From the NCBI GenBank assembly GCA_030068075.1, contig CM057841.1, forward strand, positions 40,341,030 to 40,405,029: a DNA stretch of 64,000 bases, read 5' to 3'. A model generated the notes under the pieces. It did not search any database, was not told the DNA's origin, and saw only the letters and a list, made by a program, of their open reading frames with translations. The translations under genes and the position numbers were made by a program. This stretch comes from Paguma larvata (Eukaryota > Chordata > Mammalia > Carnivora > Viverridae). Positions 11,091 to 23,264 of this stretch are shown here, piece after piece. How positions within the stretch are numbered: the first letter of the stretch is position 1; every line of letters begins with the position of its first letter.

Positions 11091-12701
11091 ATTATTTTTA
11101 AATTAATAATAATATTAAATAATAATGCTTTTTCAATTTAAAATAATTGAAGATTGTATTTTTTGAGATAAACAATGGAAACAGAAGTCAAGCTTAAACA
11201 TTAAATGTAATTTATTGGGTTCAATAATCAAGAAGGTTGTAGGTATATATGAATTCAGTCTCAGGAGGTGAAAATGTGACTTCTTTCTCATCAGCATCTT
11301 CATCACCCTTATCATCCTCTCATGTTCTTTACCTTTCTTGCCCTTTTTCTCTCCCCCTTCTGCTTGTTTTACCTCCCTCTCCTCCCAAATCCCTTTCTCC
11401 ATTATTCTCTGTATCTCTACTTCTGATTGACTATAAGCCTATCTTATGCTTCAGGTGTGATTTCATCCTACAGCTTGAGAAATGGTTGTTGCCAGAAAAA
11501 AAAACCCTATCCTCACATTCATGATGCAGAAGAAAATGAAACCCTTGTGTCTCCAGATAGGTTCCTTGTTTCATGGAGATACCTGCTTGAGGTGGAGGTT
11601 CACTATGTGGACTCATCTCTTTTGACAGCAAACGAAGTAAGGCAGTGTACATGCAAGAAGGAGGATGTGAGATAGAACCTTGAGACCCAAGTTGGGTGGC
11701 AGGCATGGCTGTCACTGGAAAAGACAACATATATCCCCCGAGAGTACCTACCATATACAGTTGTCATTACTCTAATGTGCTCGACATGACCAATAAGAAT
11801 TTCTATACCTAACAGATTTCAATGACTTTGGGGTAATAACTGTCCACTTCTTCTACACTTACCAATTAATATGGACCTCCCACTATAAATCCTAGATATC
11901 TCAGGCTTTGAGGACCCGAGATCAGATCTTGTCACCACAAAGTTAGGAGGAGCCTGGAGTGCACTTCATATTGTGATTCGATTGTCATTATGACCCCTAT
12001 GGGGCATTACTTCTTAAAACTAATGGAATATCACTTTGGTCTTTTCATTTCCCTCTGCCCTGGCCACCATGGGAATTGCAGAAACTTAACTATTATAATT
12101 TCCTATGTACATTAAAAAAATAAATGCAAAGTAAGTTAGGTTATAGTGCAAGTGTTATGGTGAGAAAGTTATTTTTAAAACACATCAGTAGCTCCCGCAC
12201 AGTGGGACCTTAATAAATGTTTAATAATGACTATATTAGTTTACTTCCTATAATTGTTTCTGCCATTAAAATCCTCTTCTACTTTCTGGAGGAAAATGAT
12301 AAGTGACGCCTTGTTGTGAGCATGTGAGGAGGGCTAAGATTTTGAACAGTATGCCATTAAGATGGTGCAAAGGACATTTTACTCGCCAGCACAAAATAGG
12401 TCAGGAATTTGCACTTCTGAATTCCTCCCTTAATCACACATCTTTTGCATATATAGAGACTGCAGGATTCACCCAGTGGTGTTCACCACCATTTCACTCT
12501 CATTGTTCCTAGTGTTGTGTTTGGAATAATCAGTGAACAAATCAATTTGCAACACACTTTCAGAATGCCCCTGTGAACAACATAGGTGTCAGGTGATATG
12601 GGCAATGCAGAGACAAAAGTGCTGAGAGTTCCTGATTTGCTGGGAAGGAAAGATTTTTGTGAATATAAATCAGATAAGGAAAATGTCTGACGTGATTGTT
12701 T
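11091..12701. other. Unassigned sequence
   Basis: No gene recognised. Pyrimidine-rich at about 11280-11420. 'cacagtgggaccttaataaa' at 12199 resembles the shared MIR/L2 tail, but only about 45 bases match. Frames at 11249-11754 on both strands overlap each other and carry no motif. Confidence 0.45.
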
Positions 12702-12734
12702 TGTGTGTGTGTGCGCGCGCACGTGTGTGTGTGC
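12702..12734. repeat. 33-bp alternating purine-pyrimidine tract
   Basis: TG repeats run into 'gcgcgcgcac' and back to TG repeats with no break in alternation for 33 bases. Alternating TG/CG of this kind is the classic Z-DNA-prone sequence. Confidence 0.95.
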
Positions 12735-13764
12735 TGGTTTTTGTGAAGGCTTGCATTTGTACAACGAATAGAAAGTATGCTTCTGAGGCACACTAACAAA
12801 GAGTCCGTACAAATTAATTAATGTTCCTTTCTAAACTTAATCACTTGGTGAGAACAACAGATTCTGATACAATGTGTTAGGTAATCCATTAAATTCCTCA
12901 TCTAAAAATATCTACCGTGTCATCGTACTTTTGTGCTAACCTGCACAGATAAGTAGTCAGCTTCTCTTTTTCTTGTTCCTATTTTCTTAACAGCAACATA
13001 CCTGACAGTCTAAGAAACAAGTACTAAGAATTATAAATGGTCAAAGAAACAAGGATAATAAGAGTGATCTTTCACGCCTGATCAAGAATTATTTAGTACC
13101 ATCCATTCTTTTATTTTTTCCCACTATATGTAAATGTCTGATGTGCTCTTCTGTTTCATTTATATTATTATAATCCCCAGAGTCATATAGTTGTGGTATG
13201 TATTATTCTCCCCCACTTTATTGTAGTTCAATTTCCAATCCTTGCATCTCAGGTGTTTGATGTGTTGGAGTTCTCTGTACCTGGCCACGCAGATATATAT
13301 GGAGATATCTGAGGCAGGGATGGTGGACTACGGTCAGGGGCAAGAGCTTTCCACATCATTCCCTAATGTTAACAATGGGTAAACAATAACGAATGCTAAG
13401 CATGGATGTGATTTAGTGTGTGTCTTAGACATATCACTGTTGATTGCCCAGCGGACAAGACAGATTAGAGAAGATAGCTGGAAGGCAGGAAGAATGAATG
13501 TAGAAAGCTCAGTAGGGAGATATTTTGCAAATGTCCAGAAGAGGGTATAGATGGAAAAAACAGAGGTGGGGTGAGCGGTTGAAATTTATCAAGAAGGCAA
13601 ACACTGTTGCACTTATGTTTAATTATTGGCCCAAACAGAGCTTCTAATTCGGAAATGGGGGTGTGGAAATTATATATTACACTTGTGTTTAAAAAAAAAC
13701 AAAAACAGTACTTTTTGAGCTGTGGTGATGATATAGCCAAAACTCTCTGTGGCAGAACTGTTAT
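12735..13764. other. Unassigned sequence
   Basis: No gene or family recognised. A 109-codon minus-strand frame (13465-13794) has no identifiable domain. Confidence 0.45.
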
Positions 13765-13850
13765 TACTTTATATGAATTTACATATTTAATCATTGTAAT
13801 GATTTTATGAGGTTGGTACTACTATTAGCATTATTATTACAGATAAAGCC
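13765..13850 (-). repeat. MIR fragment
   Basis: 'atttaatcattgtaatgatt', 'atgaggttggtactactatt' and 'tattattacagataaagcc' match the reversed MIR 'tttaatcctcacaacaaccc...tgaggtaggtactatta...acagatgagg'. Confidence 0.6.
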
Positions 13851-15184
13851 AACTGATTTCACATAAAAAAAAAATCTCGCATCAAAAATATTTACCCTGT
13901 CAAGAAACAATTTACCCTGTGAACTCAGGCTTAGCTTCTGACTGAAAATGAGTTCACTAACCTTAGGAGACACAAGGGTAGAGGGGCTAGAAAGGAGGAA
14001 AGGTGGGTATCAATTTTATTTCTACTTCAAACTTCCAGTTTGATGTAGTGACTCAAGAACTTTGGGCTTTGGGTTTCTCATTTGAGAAATTAAGAAATTG
14101 CATCAAATACTCTCTAAAACCATTTTTAAGATGTCTTTTTAAGGTTTGATTTGATTTAGTGAAACTACATTTGCTAGGACAGCCTGGTCTTTTGTGAAGC
14201 TCACTATGTCAAGATTCATGCCATACCTCCCTGACGCTGTACAGCACTCTGTTCTGTTCAAGCAAAGTTTAACCTCAGGATCTTGCTCAACACAGGGCTT
14301 TAGCCGAATTGCCATATGATTTAAAAATTACCTTCCACCCACAGCGTACTATGTGTATCCTGTTGAAAATGAAACAGCTTTTATAAAGGAAATCTTAAAC
14401 TCTAAATGTTTTGGCAAACTTTTAAGGAGAACACCTGCAAGAACCCATGAAGAAGTGTTCATGAAATTGATTATTTCCTGCAATTCTCTCTCCAGATGTA
14501 ACCACCTCAACACCCTTTGTCCTGACACTGTAAAAAGATAAAGACCTGAGAAAATTCTTTGCTGAGAAAATCTCATTCAGAAGCTGAAGGTCTATTTATA
14601 GGATGCAGGAATTAATAATAATGTTATGTAGGCAGTAGATGTTAGATTAAAAAAGGAAGCCAGTATTTGTGCGTGTTAATGAGTCAACAGACAGACTTCA
14701 GGACCCCCACATGGCACCCCCAGGGCTGCTGCTCCTCACAGGGGCCGTGCAGTACTTTGGAAAGCCAGAAAAGAAGCATTGCTCCTCCATTTTGTCACTG
14801 AGCTCAGAAATAATGTGGAGCATGAAAAATGTCTACAAATGAGTTTTACAAGTCTCATTTCCCCTCTATCCCAACCTCCCCCAAAATTGCGCTTATACTC
14901 TAAAAGGAAGGATAAATTCATAAATATCTATGGAACAGAACAGGATGAGGGTGATTTTTTTTAGTGTAAGCTTGGCTAAGCATCAAATGGATCCCAGTGA
15001 GAAAGAAAAAGTAAAAGTCTCTAGCATTCTTAACTTTATAAATATGGAAAAGAGTCAAAGAATCACCCACGATCACAGACAAATATGAGATACATGGTAC
15101 TGTAAAGAGTGTAAAAATGTGACCAGATACCAAAGGAGGAGCTGAGACTTGGGATGGGGGTGGGGGAGTAACTAAAGATCATAG
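13851..15184. other. Unassigned sequence
   Basis: No gene recognised. 'tttaccctgt' is repeated at about 13889 and 13910. A small GC-richer patch lies at 14700-14760. Confidence 0.45.
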
Positions 15185-15290
15185 GGGGTTAAAAACTTTA
15201 TTATGGGAAATTTCAAACTTGTATGAGAGTAAAGAGAACAGTATATTGAACCTCCATATACTCATCACTTAGCAAAAGAAAAAAAAATAT
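15185..15290 (+). mobile_element. Old L1M 3' fragment
   Basis: 'attatgggaaatttcaaact', 'gagagtaaagagaacagt' and 'gaacctccatatactcatca' follow the L1M-type text 'aaatttcaaacatacagaaaagt...gaacccccatgtacccatca'. Confidence 0.7.
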
Positions 15291-16065
15291 TAGGAACCGA
15301 AGCCAGATAAGTAAACACTTATTCATAAGATGAACTTATTTATTGATAAGGACTACCTCAGATTGCTCCCCAAACCAGAAAGTAGATTAAATGGGCTGGC
15401 ATTCAGAGAGGGAGGCCAGAATGCCTCTCTGAAGGCTCATGGTGATTCACCCTTCTCGCTGCCTGCACACCGTGACTGGATGTCTCCTGGTTCATAGGAA
15501 AAACTTATCCAAAGGCAGAACATGTCCATCCAATCAAAAGGGTGAGAGAAAGAGATCTGCCATGGGGATCCAGAAAGAGAGAGTTACAGAGACCTGTGCC
15601 AGCCATGCACCAAACAATTTCTGTAAGAGAAGGAGCCTTAATTGGCCACTGTTCTTGTAAGATTTTGGCAATCAGGATGGCAATTCTAGATTCAGTGGCC
15701 TTCTTCATGTGCATTCAAATAACATATTCCAAGGAAATGAAAATGTCCCTAAATCCCTAAGTGCTCTTTTTTTTTCTCTCTCTCTCGCTCTCTAAGTCCA
15801 ACCTGTACCTTTCAAAGTAAGAACTTTGAAACCAAAATATCTAATCATGAATAAAAGGCTGCAGCTCACCTCTTGAAGAATTGCCCTGACCAGGGTTGTT
15901 CTAGCAGTAAGAACAAATTCTTTTTATCAATACTCTTGTCTAAAAGGCAAACATTAGATGCTGAGGAGGGCAGGAGCACTTTGAATCCCAGGGGGAAGCT
16001 TTTTGACTTTAAGTTTTAATTAAATCGTTTCTTGCCAGCAATAAAATAGTTTAGTGAAAGGTCAA
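15291..16065. other. Unassigned, with a short hairpin
   Basis: No gene recognised. A perfect 10-bp inverted repeat 'ttcagagagg'/'cctctctgaa' occupies 15402-15411 and 15424-15433. T/CT-rich at 15766-15794. Confidence 0.5.
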
Positions 16066-16115
16066 AATATATATATATATGTATAATATATACATATATA
16101 TATATATATATTATT
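16066..16115. repeat. (TA)n microsatellite
   Basis: About 50 bases of TA with GTATAA and TACATA interruptions. Confidence 0.95.
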
Positions 16116-16204
16116 TTAAGTGGAGCCAAGAGAATAAGAAATGTTTAAATTTTTTTCAAATTTCCTACAATACTTTTAGAGAGCAATGCATGTTTAGTTG
16201 AAAG

Positions 16205-16440
16205 AAATCAACATATACTGAGTACCTACTGTGTCCCAAATACTGTACCATGTGTTTCACACATTTAATCATTGGTTACCATAAAGTGTGACCCTAGTTG
16301 TGTCCCAAGTTTTCAAGCGAGATCACTAAATTTGGATGGCACTAAGTAATGCACTCCTGCTTGTAGACCTTGAAAGGGGAAGACCCAGGAATTAAACCTC
16401 AAGTTTTGAAATTCAATGCCCACTCTCTCAGGCATAATCC
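16205..16440 (-). repeat. MIR-family fragment
   Basis: 'actgagtacctactgtgtcc', 'tttcacacatttaatcattg', 'aggaattaaacctcaagttt' and 'aatgcccactctctcaggca' follow reversed MIR-family order. Diverged in the middle. Confidence 0.65.
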
Positions 16441-17249
16441 TTCATAGTCAAGGAACAAGCAAAAGCTACTTGGCAAAAACACAACACAAACCTTTAGTAA
16501 TATATACATCTAGAATCTGATGGAAAGAAATGTGATTCCCTAAACAATTTCCTATAGAATATAACAGTCAGCCCTGTCTCTCTTCTTAAATAGGAAATTA
16601 ATATAATTCTTATTTCACTGATATTTGATATTTGATACTTCTTAGTAAGTTTATTACTTAGGAGCACATATACGTATGGGAGTATAGAATGCTTGCTTCT
16701 AAAAAAACAGGGCCCAAATTCTTCTCCGTTCAAATTAGACATGGGGGAGATTATAAAGTGATGAGTTCTTACATATATGCAGGAATTTATTCTTTTAATG
16801 TCAGTAATAGTGTTACCAGTTAACAAAGCAACACTGGTAAATTCTTTGTTTTGATCTGAAATATAATTAAATCTCACTATTCTTTCAAAATGCAAATAAA
16901 CTTCACATTACTATGGACCCAATTTTTGACTTTATGCGGCAACCAATCATCCATTTATAAGGGAAAAATTTTTTTTTTCTGGGGCAGAACTGCATAGCAC
17001 TCTAGAAACTTAAAAATGAAATTCAGAAGGAAATGAAAATATTTATGGAACTTAGGAGAACAGGCCACTCAATCATGTGATTGTAGTGGTTTGGTTCTAC
17101 TCTGTAACCTGGTAAACACTTAAAATATTAATAAGATTATGACTGTCTCTACTCCAACTGAGTGTTCTGTGTGCATTGCTCTTCTAAGCGAATCGGGATC
17201 ACAGCTATCTTTAGGAAATTAAAAAATAAATGGAAACAATATCTGAGAT
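16441..17249. other. Unassigned AT-rich sequence
   Basis: No repeat family recognised. A 133-codon minus-strand frame (16494-16895) is the longest here. It is AT-rich, has no signal peptide or domain I can see, and is probably chance. Confidence 0.45.
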
Positions 17250-17440
17250 TCCTGTAGCGCTTTCAAAGTTTTAAGAGTCCACAGTTTCATTGGTGCTTAC
17301 CAAAAGGAAGGGTAATTACTGCCCTTCTCCAGAATAAGAAAGGCAGGCCCAGAGACTCTGACTTACAGTTCACTTCTGCTGGTCAGTGGAAGAGCTTTAA
17401 CTCACCACAGATTCATCTTCTCCCACCAGCTCTGGTGCCA
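17250..17440 (-). repeat. MIR-family fragment
   Basis: 'tagcgctttcaaagttttaa', 'aattactgcccttctccaga', 'ggcccagagactctgactta' and 'agtggaagagctttaactca' follow the reversed MIR layout with many changes. Confidence 0.5.
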
Positions 17441-17524
17441 CAACTTAAACCCACACCTACCCACAAAGAGCCCCAACAATTTGATTATTCCATGTAATGC
17501 TGAAATAGTTCTGCATACTGCTTA

Positions 17525-17630
17525 TTCATTTGCTAAGTGGGCACTAAGTTGCATAAGTGCCCAGGACAGTGCTGGGTCCTGGGAATGCTAGATTGAGAAA
17601 ACACTGTGGCAGTCTCTAAGGGATGATGAA
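17525..17630 (-). repeat. L2 3' end
   Basis: Reversed L2 3' end: 'ttcatttgctaagtgggcac', 'gcccaggacagtgctgggtc', 'ctgggaatgctagattgaga' and 'ctaagggatgatg'. Confidence 0.6.
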
Positions 17631-17810
17631 TATTAAGCACTACATCCCTAACCATATATGTTTAAAAACAGTCGTGTTATAGAAAGACGGTCAGGTTAGA
17701 AGCAGACTAAATGTTCAGAGAAAACGTATCTAATGAACCACTAAGAAAAATTAAGAACAAATAAGAATAATTTAGTAGTGGTCTGAAGTATGCTCAGACA
17801 CTAATCAGAA

Positions 17811-17812
17811 TC

Positions 17813-17855
<43 letters not shown>

Positions 17856-17870
17856 GTGCGTGTGTGTGTT
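17811..17870. repeat. (TC)n(GT)n compound microsatellite
   Basis: A TC array (17811-17852, one CCC interruption) runs directly into an imperfect GT array. Not inside a recognisable SINE. Confidence 0.95.
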
Positions 17871-17879
17871 TATCAGCAT

Positions 17880-18130
17880 GTTCCAGGGCAAAGAGGCCTT
17901 TGCAAAGAATGTGTAAAGGCCCTGTGATATGAGTGATATTAGCTGAGAATGGAGAAGTAGTTGCAGTCAGACCATAAATGGTCCTTTAAGCCATTAGAAT
18001 TTATTCTATCCCCCCAGATCAGTGGGCAGTAACTACAGGGTTATAACAGCTCGGTCATGGAAAGGGTGATGTAGCTACATGGTAGACTAGAAATCTGAAG
18101 AAAACTCTAATGAGTTAGGATACTCTGAAG
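17880..18130 (+). repeat. Old mammalian interspersed repeat, family not named
   Basis: 'gttccagggcaaagaggcct', 'gtgtaaaggccctgtgatat', 'taaatggtcctttaagccat' and 'tttattctatccccccagat' parallel the common 'gcattccaggcagagggaac...tgcaaaggccctgagg...tttatcctgt' repeat. Confidence 0.5.
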
Positions 18131-18739
18131 GTAGCTAATGATATCTCCACCATATATTCAGCTAAAATTTGCACCATAAAATTAAGCAAAGCCAGATCAA
18201 AGAAATAAAACCTCCTTTTTTTTTTTTTTTTCTTAATAGGGACCCAAATGTCACAGCACAAAAAGGCTGGGATCAGGGCACAATACTTATTGTAATTTCA
18301 GGAGTGAAGATAATGTTAGAAAAGCTTCAGTCCTAGCCCTTTGCCTTCTAGGCAAGGAAACCAAAGGTCAGGAAGTGAGTTATCAGAATTCACAGAGCAT
18401 GTGAGAATCAGGAGGGGCAATTTCTCTGGCCACCTTAGCACTTTCCATTTCTAGGGAGATGTGAGCAAATTTCCAGGGGGATTAATCTTCCCTCTTCATT
18501 CTGCACTGTATGCATCCAAGATGATATGGTACCTTCAGATAACAAAGAGCAACAGCTCTCAGTCGACTGGCAAATATCCATTTCAGAAGCAGTGAGGAAA
18601 TTAAATGCAGAAGGCACGTACACATTTATGTATTTTCCATATCAGAAAATGACCTTGTTAACTGTCATCTTCCCATTGAGGCATCTCCCTCAGCACAACA
18701 TGTATTAAATTTATGGATACAAGGTATAAATATAGTCAC
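18131..18739. other. Unassigned, with T16 and a weak MIR-like patch
   Basis: T16 at 18216-18231. A reversed-MIR-like patch at about 18340-18420 ('aggcaaggaaaccaaaggtc', 'aggaagtgagttatcag') is below what I would call. Confidence 0.4.
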
Positions 18740-18800
18740 TAACCATTCATTCAGCCAACACGTATTAATCAGTCGTATGCACAGCACCATAATTCAATTA
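18740..18800 (-). repeat. Possible L2 3' end
   Basis: 'accattcattcagccaacac' then 'gtattaatcagtcgtatgca' resembles the reversed L2 terminus 'ttcattcaacaaatatttattgag'. Short and diverged. Confidence 0.35.
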
Positions 18801-18854
18801 AATGCAATTCACTTGTACAAGTATTTAGAAGACAGGAAGAGAAAAGCATATCAG

Positions 18855-19065
18855 ATGCAGTTCTGAATCATGGTTTTAATACTTACTGGCAGAATGGTGG
18901 GTGACGCATATAACCTCCATCAGTCTCAGTTTCCTCATCAGTAAAAAGAGGACAATAAGTAATAATGACCTCACTGTGAATGGGAAAGAGTAAATGAAGT
19001 CATTCTGTATGTAGTGCCTCGCATGTAAGCACTTAATAAATGTTTCCTAAATGCATGAATGACTT
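18855..19065 (+). repeat. MIR
   Basis: 'tcagtctcagtttcctcatc', 'agtaaaaagaggacaataag', 'aaagagtaaatgaagtcatt', 'tagtgcctcgcatgtaagca' and 'cttaataaatgtttcctaaa' follow the consensus in order, including the 3' end. Confidence 0.85.
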
Positions 19066-19829
19066 AAGAAATACTCTGAGATTTCCTTTTTTTTTTTTAA
19101 TTATTCTCTCTATTCCTGCAGATACTTTGGGTATTTCACTACCTGGGTATCTGTGTAAAACAGAACCCTTTTATGCATCAGAATGAACCCATTGTTGTAA
19201 AATTGCATCAGGGATTATGAAGTGGAATCAAAAAGGTGGGTTCTATTTTGCCAGGTGTTGGAACGCCGTCCCAAGCAGGGAGGAGTCAACACTCCTTTCT
19301 CTGGCGCTGGGCGATTCTGCTAAACCGGTAATATTTCCACCACATAATGAAATAGACTAGAAGCCTTTTTGTCTTTGTTCTTGCCACACTGTGGTTTGGC
19401 GAATAGGTGAACTGCTGACTGGCTGTCCAGTGGCCACGGACTGTTCTGGAACCCAGAACTCAGCTCAGCTGGGAAGATGTGGTGTCTAATTACATTAGTC
19501 TCGAATGCCCGTGATGAAATGGCAGAATCCATGAACCGCTGGAGGAGCCATGTGTGTGTGGTATTTCTTTGAGCATGTGGCTGCTTTTCATGAGTGCTAG
19601 TTTTTAGTTGGAGACAGAGATGGACCTTATCACGCCCACTTACGAAATGGGGGAGTATCTCATATTTGATCACTAAGCTTGCCATTTGATCAAATATATG
19701 ATTTCTTTATGCTTTTAAAATATGAATTATTATGCATCATAATGTACACATTGCCCCCCCACACACACACACATAAGTGCCCTATGTACTTGTACCGGGC
19801 TTTTTAAAATCTGAGATGGATATAATGGA
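19066..19829. other. Unassigned sequence
   Basis: No gene recognised. A short C7(AC)n tract lies at 19755-19773. A 121-codon minus-strand frame (19320-19685) has no motif. Confidence 0.45.
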
Positions 19830-19930
19830 AAAAATATGAGTTCAGAATCAGTTGGACTTGAAATTGATCCCAAACTCTACCTGTTACCAGTTCAATGACT
19901 TTGAGCAAGTTACCTTCCTTGCCTGTCTGA
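19830..19930 (+). repeat. MIR
   Basis: 'tcagaatcagttggacttga', 'actctacctgttaccagttc' and 'aatgactttgagcaagttac' match MIR 'tcagactgcctgggttc...cagctctgccacttac...gtgaccttgggcaagttac'. Confidence 0.75.
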
Positions 19931-21030
19931 GCAGGGCCAAGATGAAGGTGGTGTAAGGGTTGTACCTGGGGTGCGGAATTTAAGGAGGCAAGCATGAGCC
20001 TGGGAATCTCTTGAAATTCTGCATCGTAGGCATGGTGCTTGACTTACTGTCACACTGGCCTTATCTCCGAGCTTCAGAATCTTCTGCATTGAGACGTCAA
20101 GAGCACCCACAGCTCTACACAGCACAGACACCTAGTAAGCAGGTGGCCTTTAACCAGGAAATTTCACAAATATGGGAGAAAGTATGCTTACTGCAGCCAG
20201 AATCGCATCCAGATGTGACACCTGGCTCCCTTCCATGCTGGGGTGAGGTGGGTGTCCATGACCACCCAGGGGTCCATCAGGAGGCAGCCACTGATGACAG
20301 GGCAGGGATACTGGGACCCTGACTCCATAGTAACAGTCCTGAAACCCCAGTCCACCCACACTCTGCAGGGAGCCACCTGAACTACACCAAAGGAATTCCT
20401 ACATAACATTTGGAGTACTTTTTCTGCTCATTTGAGTTAATTTTAGGGAACAAATTAAATGCAAAAACAAAAACAAACAAACAAAAACCAACATTCCACA
20501 ACAGAGAGTCACTGTTCATTTCTGAGGTAGTTTTTTCCCCTCAATTATATATATCCTCACATAATACGGTTTGCATTTTGTATAAAGATTTCTCTTCTGT
20601 GTCTTACATGAAAGTGCATCATGACTATTACCCCATGTCATTTTTAATGGTTTAAGAGAAGGTGTTTTTGCAGATGTAACATAACTAATGAGCTTTATTT
20701 TGTTCAGTTTTGAATTCAGGTCTGTAACACAAAACATTTGGGTGAAAATCTTGCCCTCATTTATCAGTCCACTTGTTTGTTTACATATTAATATTTATCA
20801 ATGGAATTATTCACCAAATGCCATGAACTTCTGATGTTGCTCCAGGAAAGTTGTACCAATTGACATTAGCCACAGCTGGTGTGACAGTGTGTGTGCCACA
20901 AGGGACATCTGCACCTTATGATGATTGGCAGTTGAGGGAATGGACAGGGCCTTAAGTTTTTTAGCCAGGGATGAGCTTTTTCATGCCTGAGATAGCTCCC
21001 CTCTCAGCTACCAGCCTGTTTTCCTGGTCA
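19931..21030. other. Unassigned, with a (CAAA)n tract
   Basis: GC-richer at about 20200-20360. A CAAA-type repeat lies at 20461-20489. No gene recognised; several overlapping frames of 70-100 codons lack motifs. Confidence 0.45.
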
Positions 21031-21060
21031 TCCTACTTCCTTTAGTCTTTAGTTAGTTTT

Positions 21061-21092
<32 letters not shown>

Positions 21093-21261
21093 AAACAAGT
21101 GAGAGAGGGGCAGAGAGAGAGGGAGACACAGAATTCAAAGCAGGCTCCAGCACAGCTGGAACTGTCAGCACGGAGCCTGATTCAGGGCTCGAACTCACGA
21201 ACCACGAGATCATGACCTGAGATGAAGTCAGACACTTAACCAACTGAGCCACCCAGGTACC
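21031..21261 (-). mobile_element. CAN-SINE, felid type
   Basis: Reversed copy: GA-rich tract, 'gcaggctccagcacagctgg', 'gggctcgaactcacgaacca', 'cgagatcatgacctgag' and head 'ctgagccacccaggtac'. An 8-base duplication 'cctggtca' lies at 21023-21030 and 21262-21269. Confidence 0.95.
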
Positions 21262-21594
21262 CCTGGTCACGTGCTTCTGTTCCATCCCTGGGCTATAATC
21301 CTTCTGGATCTGACTGAAAAGCAGGGTGTTCTGAGTTTTTGCTTGTCCTTGTCCATTCTTCTCTCAGGAGCAAACCACAGCATTAAGGAGTGAGTAGGCT
21401 GTGCCAGGCACAAAGCAAAGAGAAAGGCATTACAGAAAGCTGACCTTGTAGGTAAAGGTACAGCTGGATAAAAGGACAAGAACTTCCTGGGATTTAGTTA
21501 AATATGGAGAGAAAAACAAACAAACAAACAAACAAACATATTCTGCATCTCAGGGAGTAATGAGAAAAGTGATTGGACCTGAGTCTTTTCTTTC
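21262..21594. other. Unassigned, with a (CAAA)n tract
   Basis: No gene recognised. A pure CAAA array occupies about 21511-21539. Confidence 0.5.
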
Positions 21595-21780
21595 AATTAT
21601 CATCTATTAAGTGCCTATGTTTTACTTCATTAATTTTACTAAAGTCTTCTACCAGGAACAGGTGTTTTTATCCTTATATTAAATGAGAAAATACGTTCAG
21701 AGAAGTTTAGAAATTCTCCCCAAAACAATCAAGTAGTTGACTACCAAACCCAGCGTGACCCTGTGATCATCTTCTTAAAA
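21595..21780 (-). repeat. MIR
   Basis: 'ctattaagtgcctatgtttt', 'atccttatattaaatgagaa', 'cgttcagagaagtttagaaa' and 'aatcaagtagttgactacca' follow the reversed consensus. Confidence 0.65.
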
Positions 21781-21949
21781 AGTACCTTGGCACCAGGCAA
21801 AGTAATTTGGATAATAGGACTTAGCAAGTAAAGATTTTTAAGTCTTCAGATCTTGATGTTATTTTGAAAACAGTTTTTTATCCCTAACATTCTGGGAAGT
21901 GCTTTAGTTGGTCCAACTCCCTCTGAAAGTAATAATTGGTAACTCAGTG

Positions 21950-22160
21950 TTTATGCTGTTCCAGGTCTTTTTTCCAAGAACTTTACTCCTAGAAAGTCAT
22001 TTAAACTCAACTCTACCCCTATAAGATCGATACCAGTACTATTCCCATCTTCCTAACAAGGAAACAGAAGCACAGAAGGTTTAAGAAATTGGCCTGTGGC
22101 TGTACAGTATTTGCATGGAATAGTTGGGTTTCTCACCCCGATCTTTACGACTATACCCTC
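21950..22160 (-). repeat. MIR
   Basis: 'accagtactattcccatctt', 'caaggaaacagaagcacaga', 'aggtttaagaaattggcctg' and 'tggctgtacagtatttgcat' are in reversed MIR order. Same orientation as the previous MIR, 170 bases away. Confidence 0.8.
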
Positions 22161-23264
22161 TTCCAGGGGTGTTTCTGATAATATGTCATATCCCAATGTG
22201 GAGGCAATGGCAGAACCCATGAGAGCCACCTGGATTGCACTGGAAACCCAGAGACATAGGTGAACACCCTCTCAGCCCCAGGCATGGACTTGAAGGATAT
22301 CAAATAAGAATGAAAAATTAGCTGCCCTGCGTTACTTTGCACCCTAAATATACTCTAAATCATGGATCTTCCTAGCGCTTCCGCATCTTTCCCGTGCTGG
22401 ATTTCAGAAGTCTGACCTTTAGACCTGTACAATACCTGCATGCCTATGACCTCCACCTGGCCCCTAGTCGAGTGGGCACCCGCTCAACATTAATTGCCTG
22501 AATGACTCCAACCGAAGAATGGCAGATGAATTTAAGCAGCCAACCATCCAACAAAGAAATTTCCATTAATATTCACAGAACTTAGAGTGCAGTAGAGCAA
22601 AGATTCAAATTGATGCCGGCTTTAATCTGGTGGTGAATACATTCCTAAGCTCTTTAGAGGCGGCAGGGGTAGAGACAGTTCCTTCATGCAACCAAAATAC
22701 AGTGATCCCCCGTGCTCTGCTTTGAACAGAGCCAAGTTCCATTTGCAACATGACCTTTAGATTAAGGTAAAAAGATTTAACTTCTTTAAAGACCTGGATT
22801 TATTCACATTCTGCTGCAGCATCTGAATGGAAAGGAAAAAAAATACGGTGCTTTTTCCAGGTATTTTCTCTTTGTTGAGCATATAGACGTTTCAATGTCT
22901 TCAGGTACTTGGCACCAAAGAGAAAAGGAAAAATCCAGGTGATAGATTACATTTCCCCCTTTACATCCACACATTTTTGTGGAGCGTATCAAATGGTGTG
23001 CTGCAGGGATCTATTTCTGGTTTGAATGAATAAACTAACCCATGAGCATTTTGCTATTTTCTCTAGCAAAAAAAAAAAAAAAAATAGCAATGCACCACAC
23101 AATCTCAGGGCTTGATATTATATCTCACCTGGCCATGAAAAAGATAGGTATGTTATTTAGCAGAAAGAATAGAGGTTGTCTGTAGGGTGGGTTTCTGGGG
23201 AGGGATAGTGTTATTTCTCTTTAATTTGTAGAACTTTAGAAATATTTGAGAATGGTATAGAATG
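22161..23264. other. Unassigned, with an A17 tract in a hairpin
   Basis: No gene recognised. A17 at 23068-23084 sits between the arms of a perfect 10-bp inverted repeat ('ttgctatttt' 23051-23060, 'aaaatagcaa' 23081-23090). Confidence 0.5.

Noticed and set aside
16494..16895. 133-codon minus-strand frame
   Set aside because: AT-rich, no motif, and a frame of this length is expected by chance in 64 kb read six ways.
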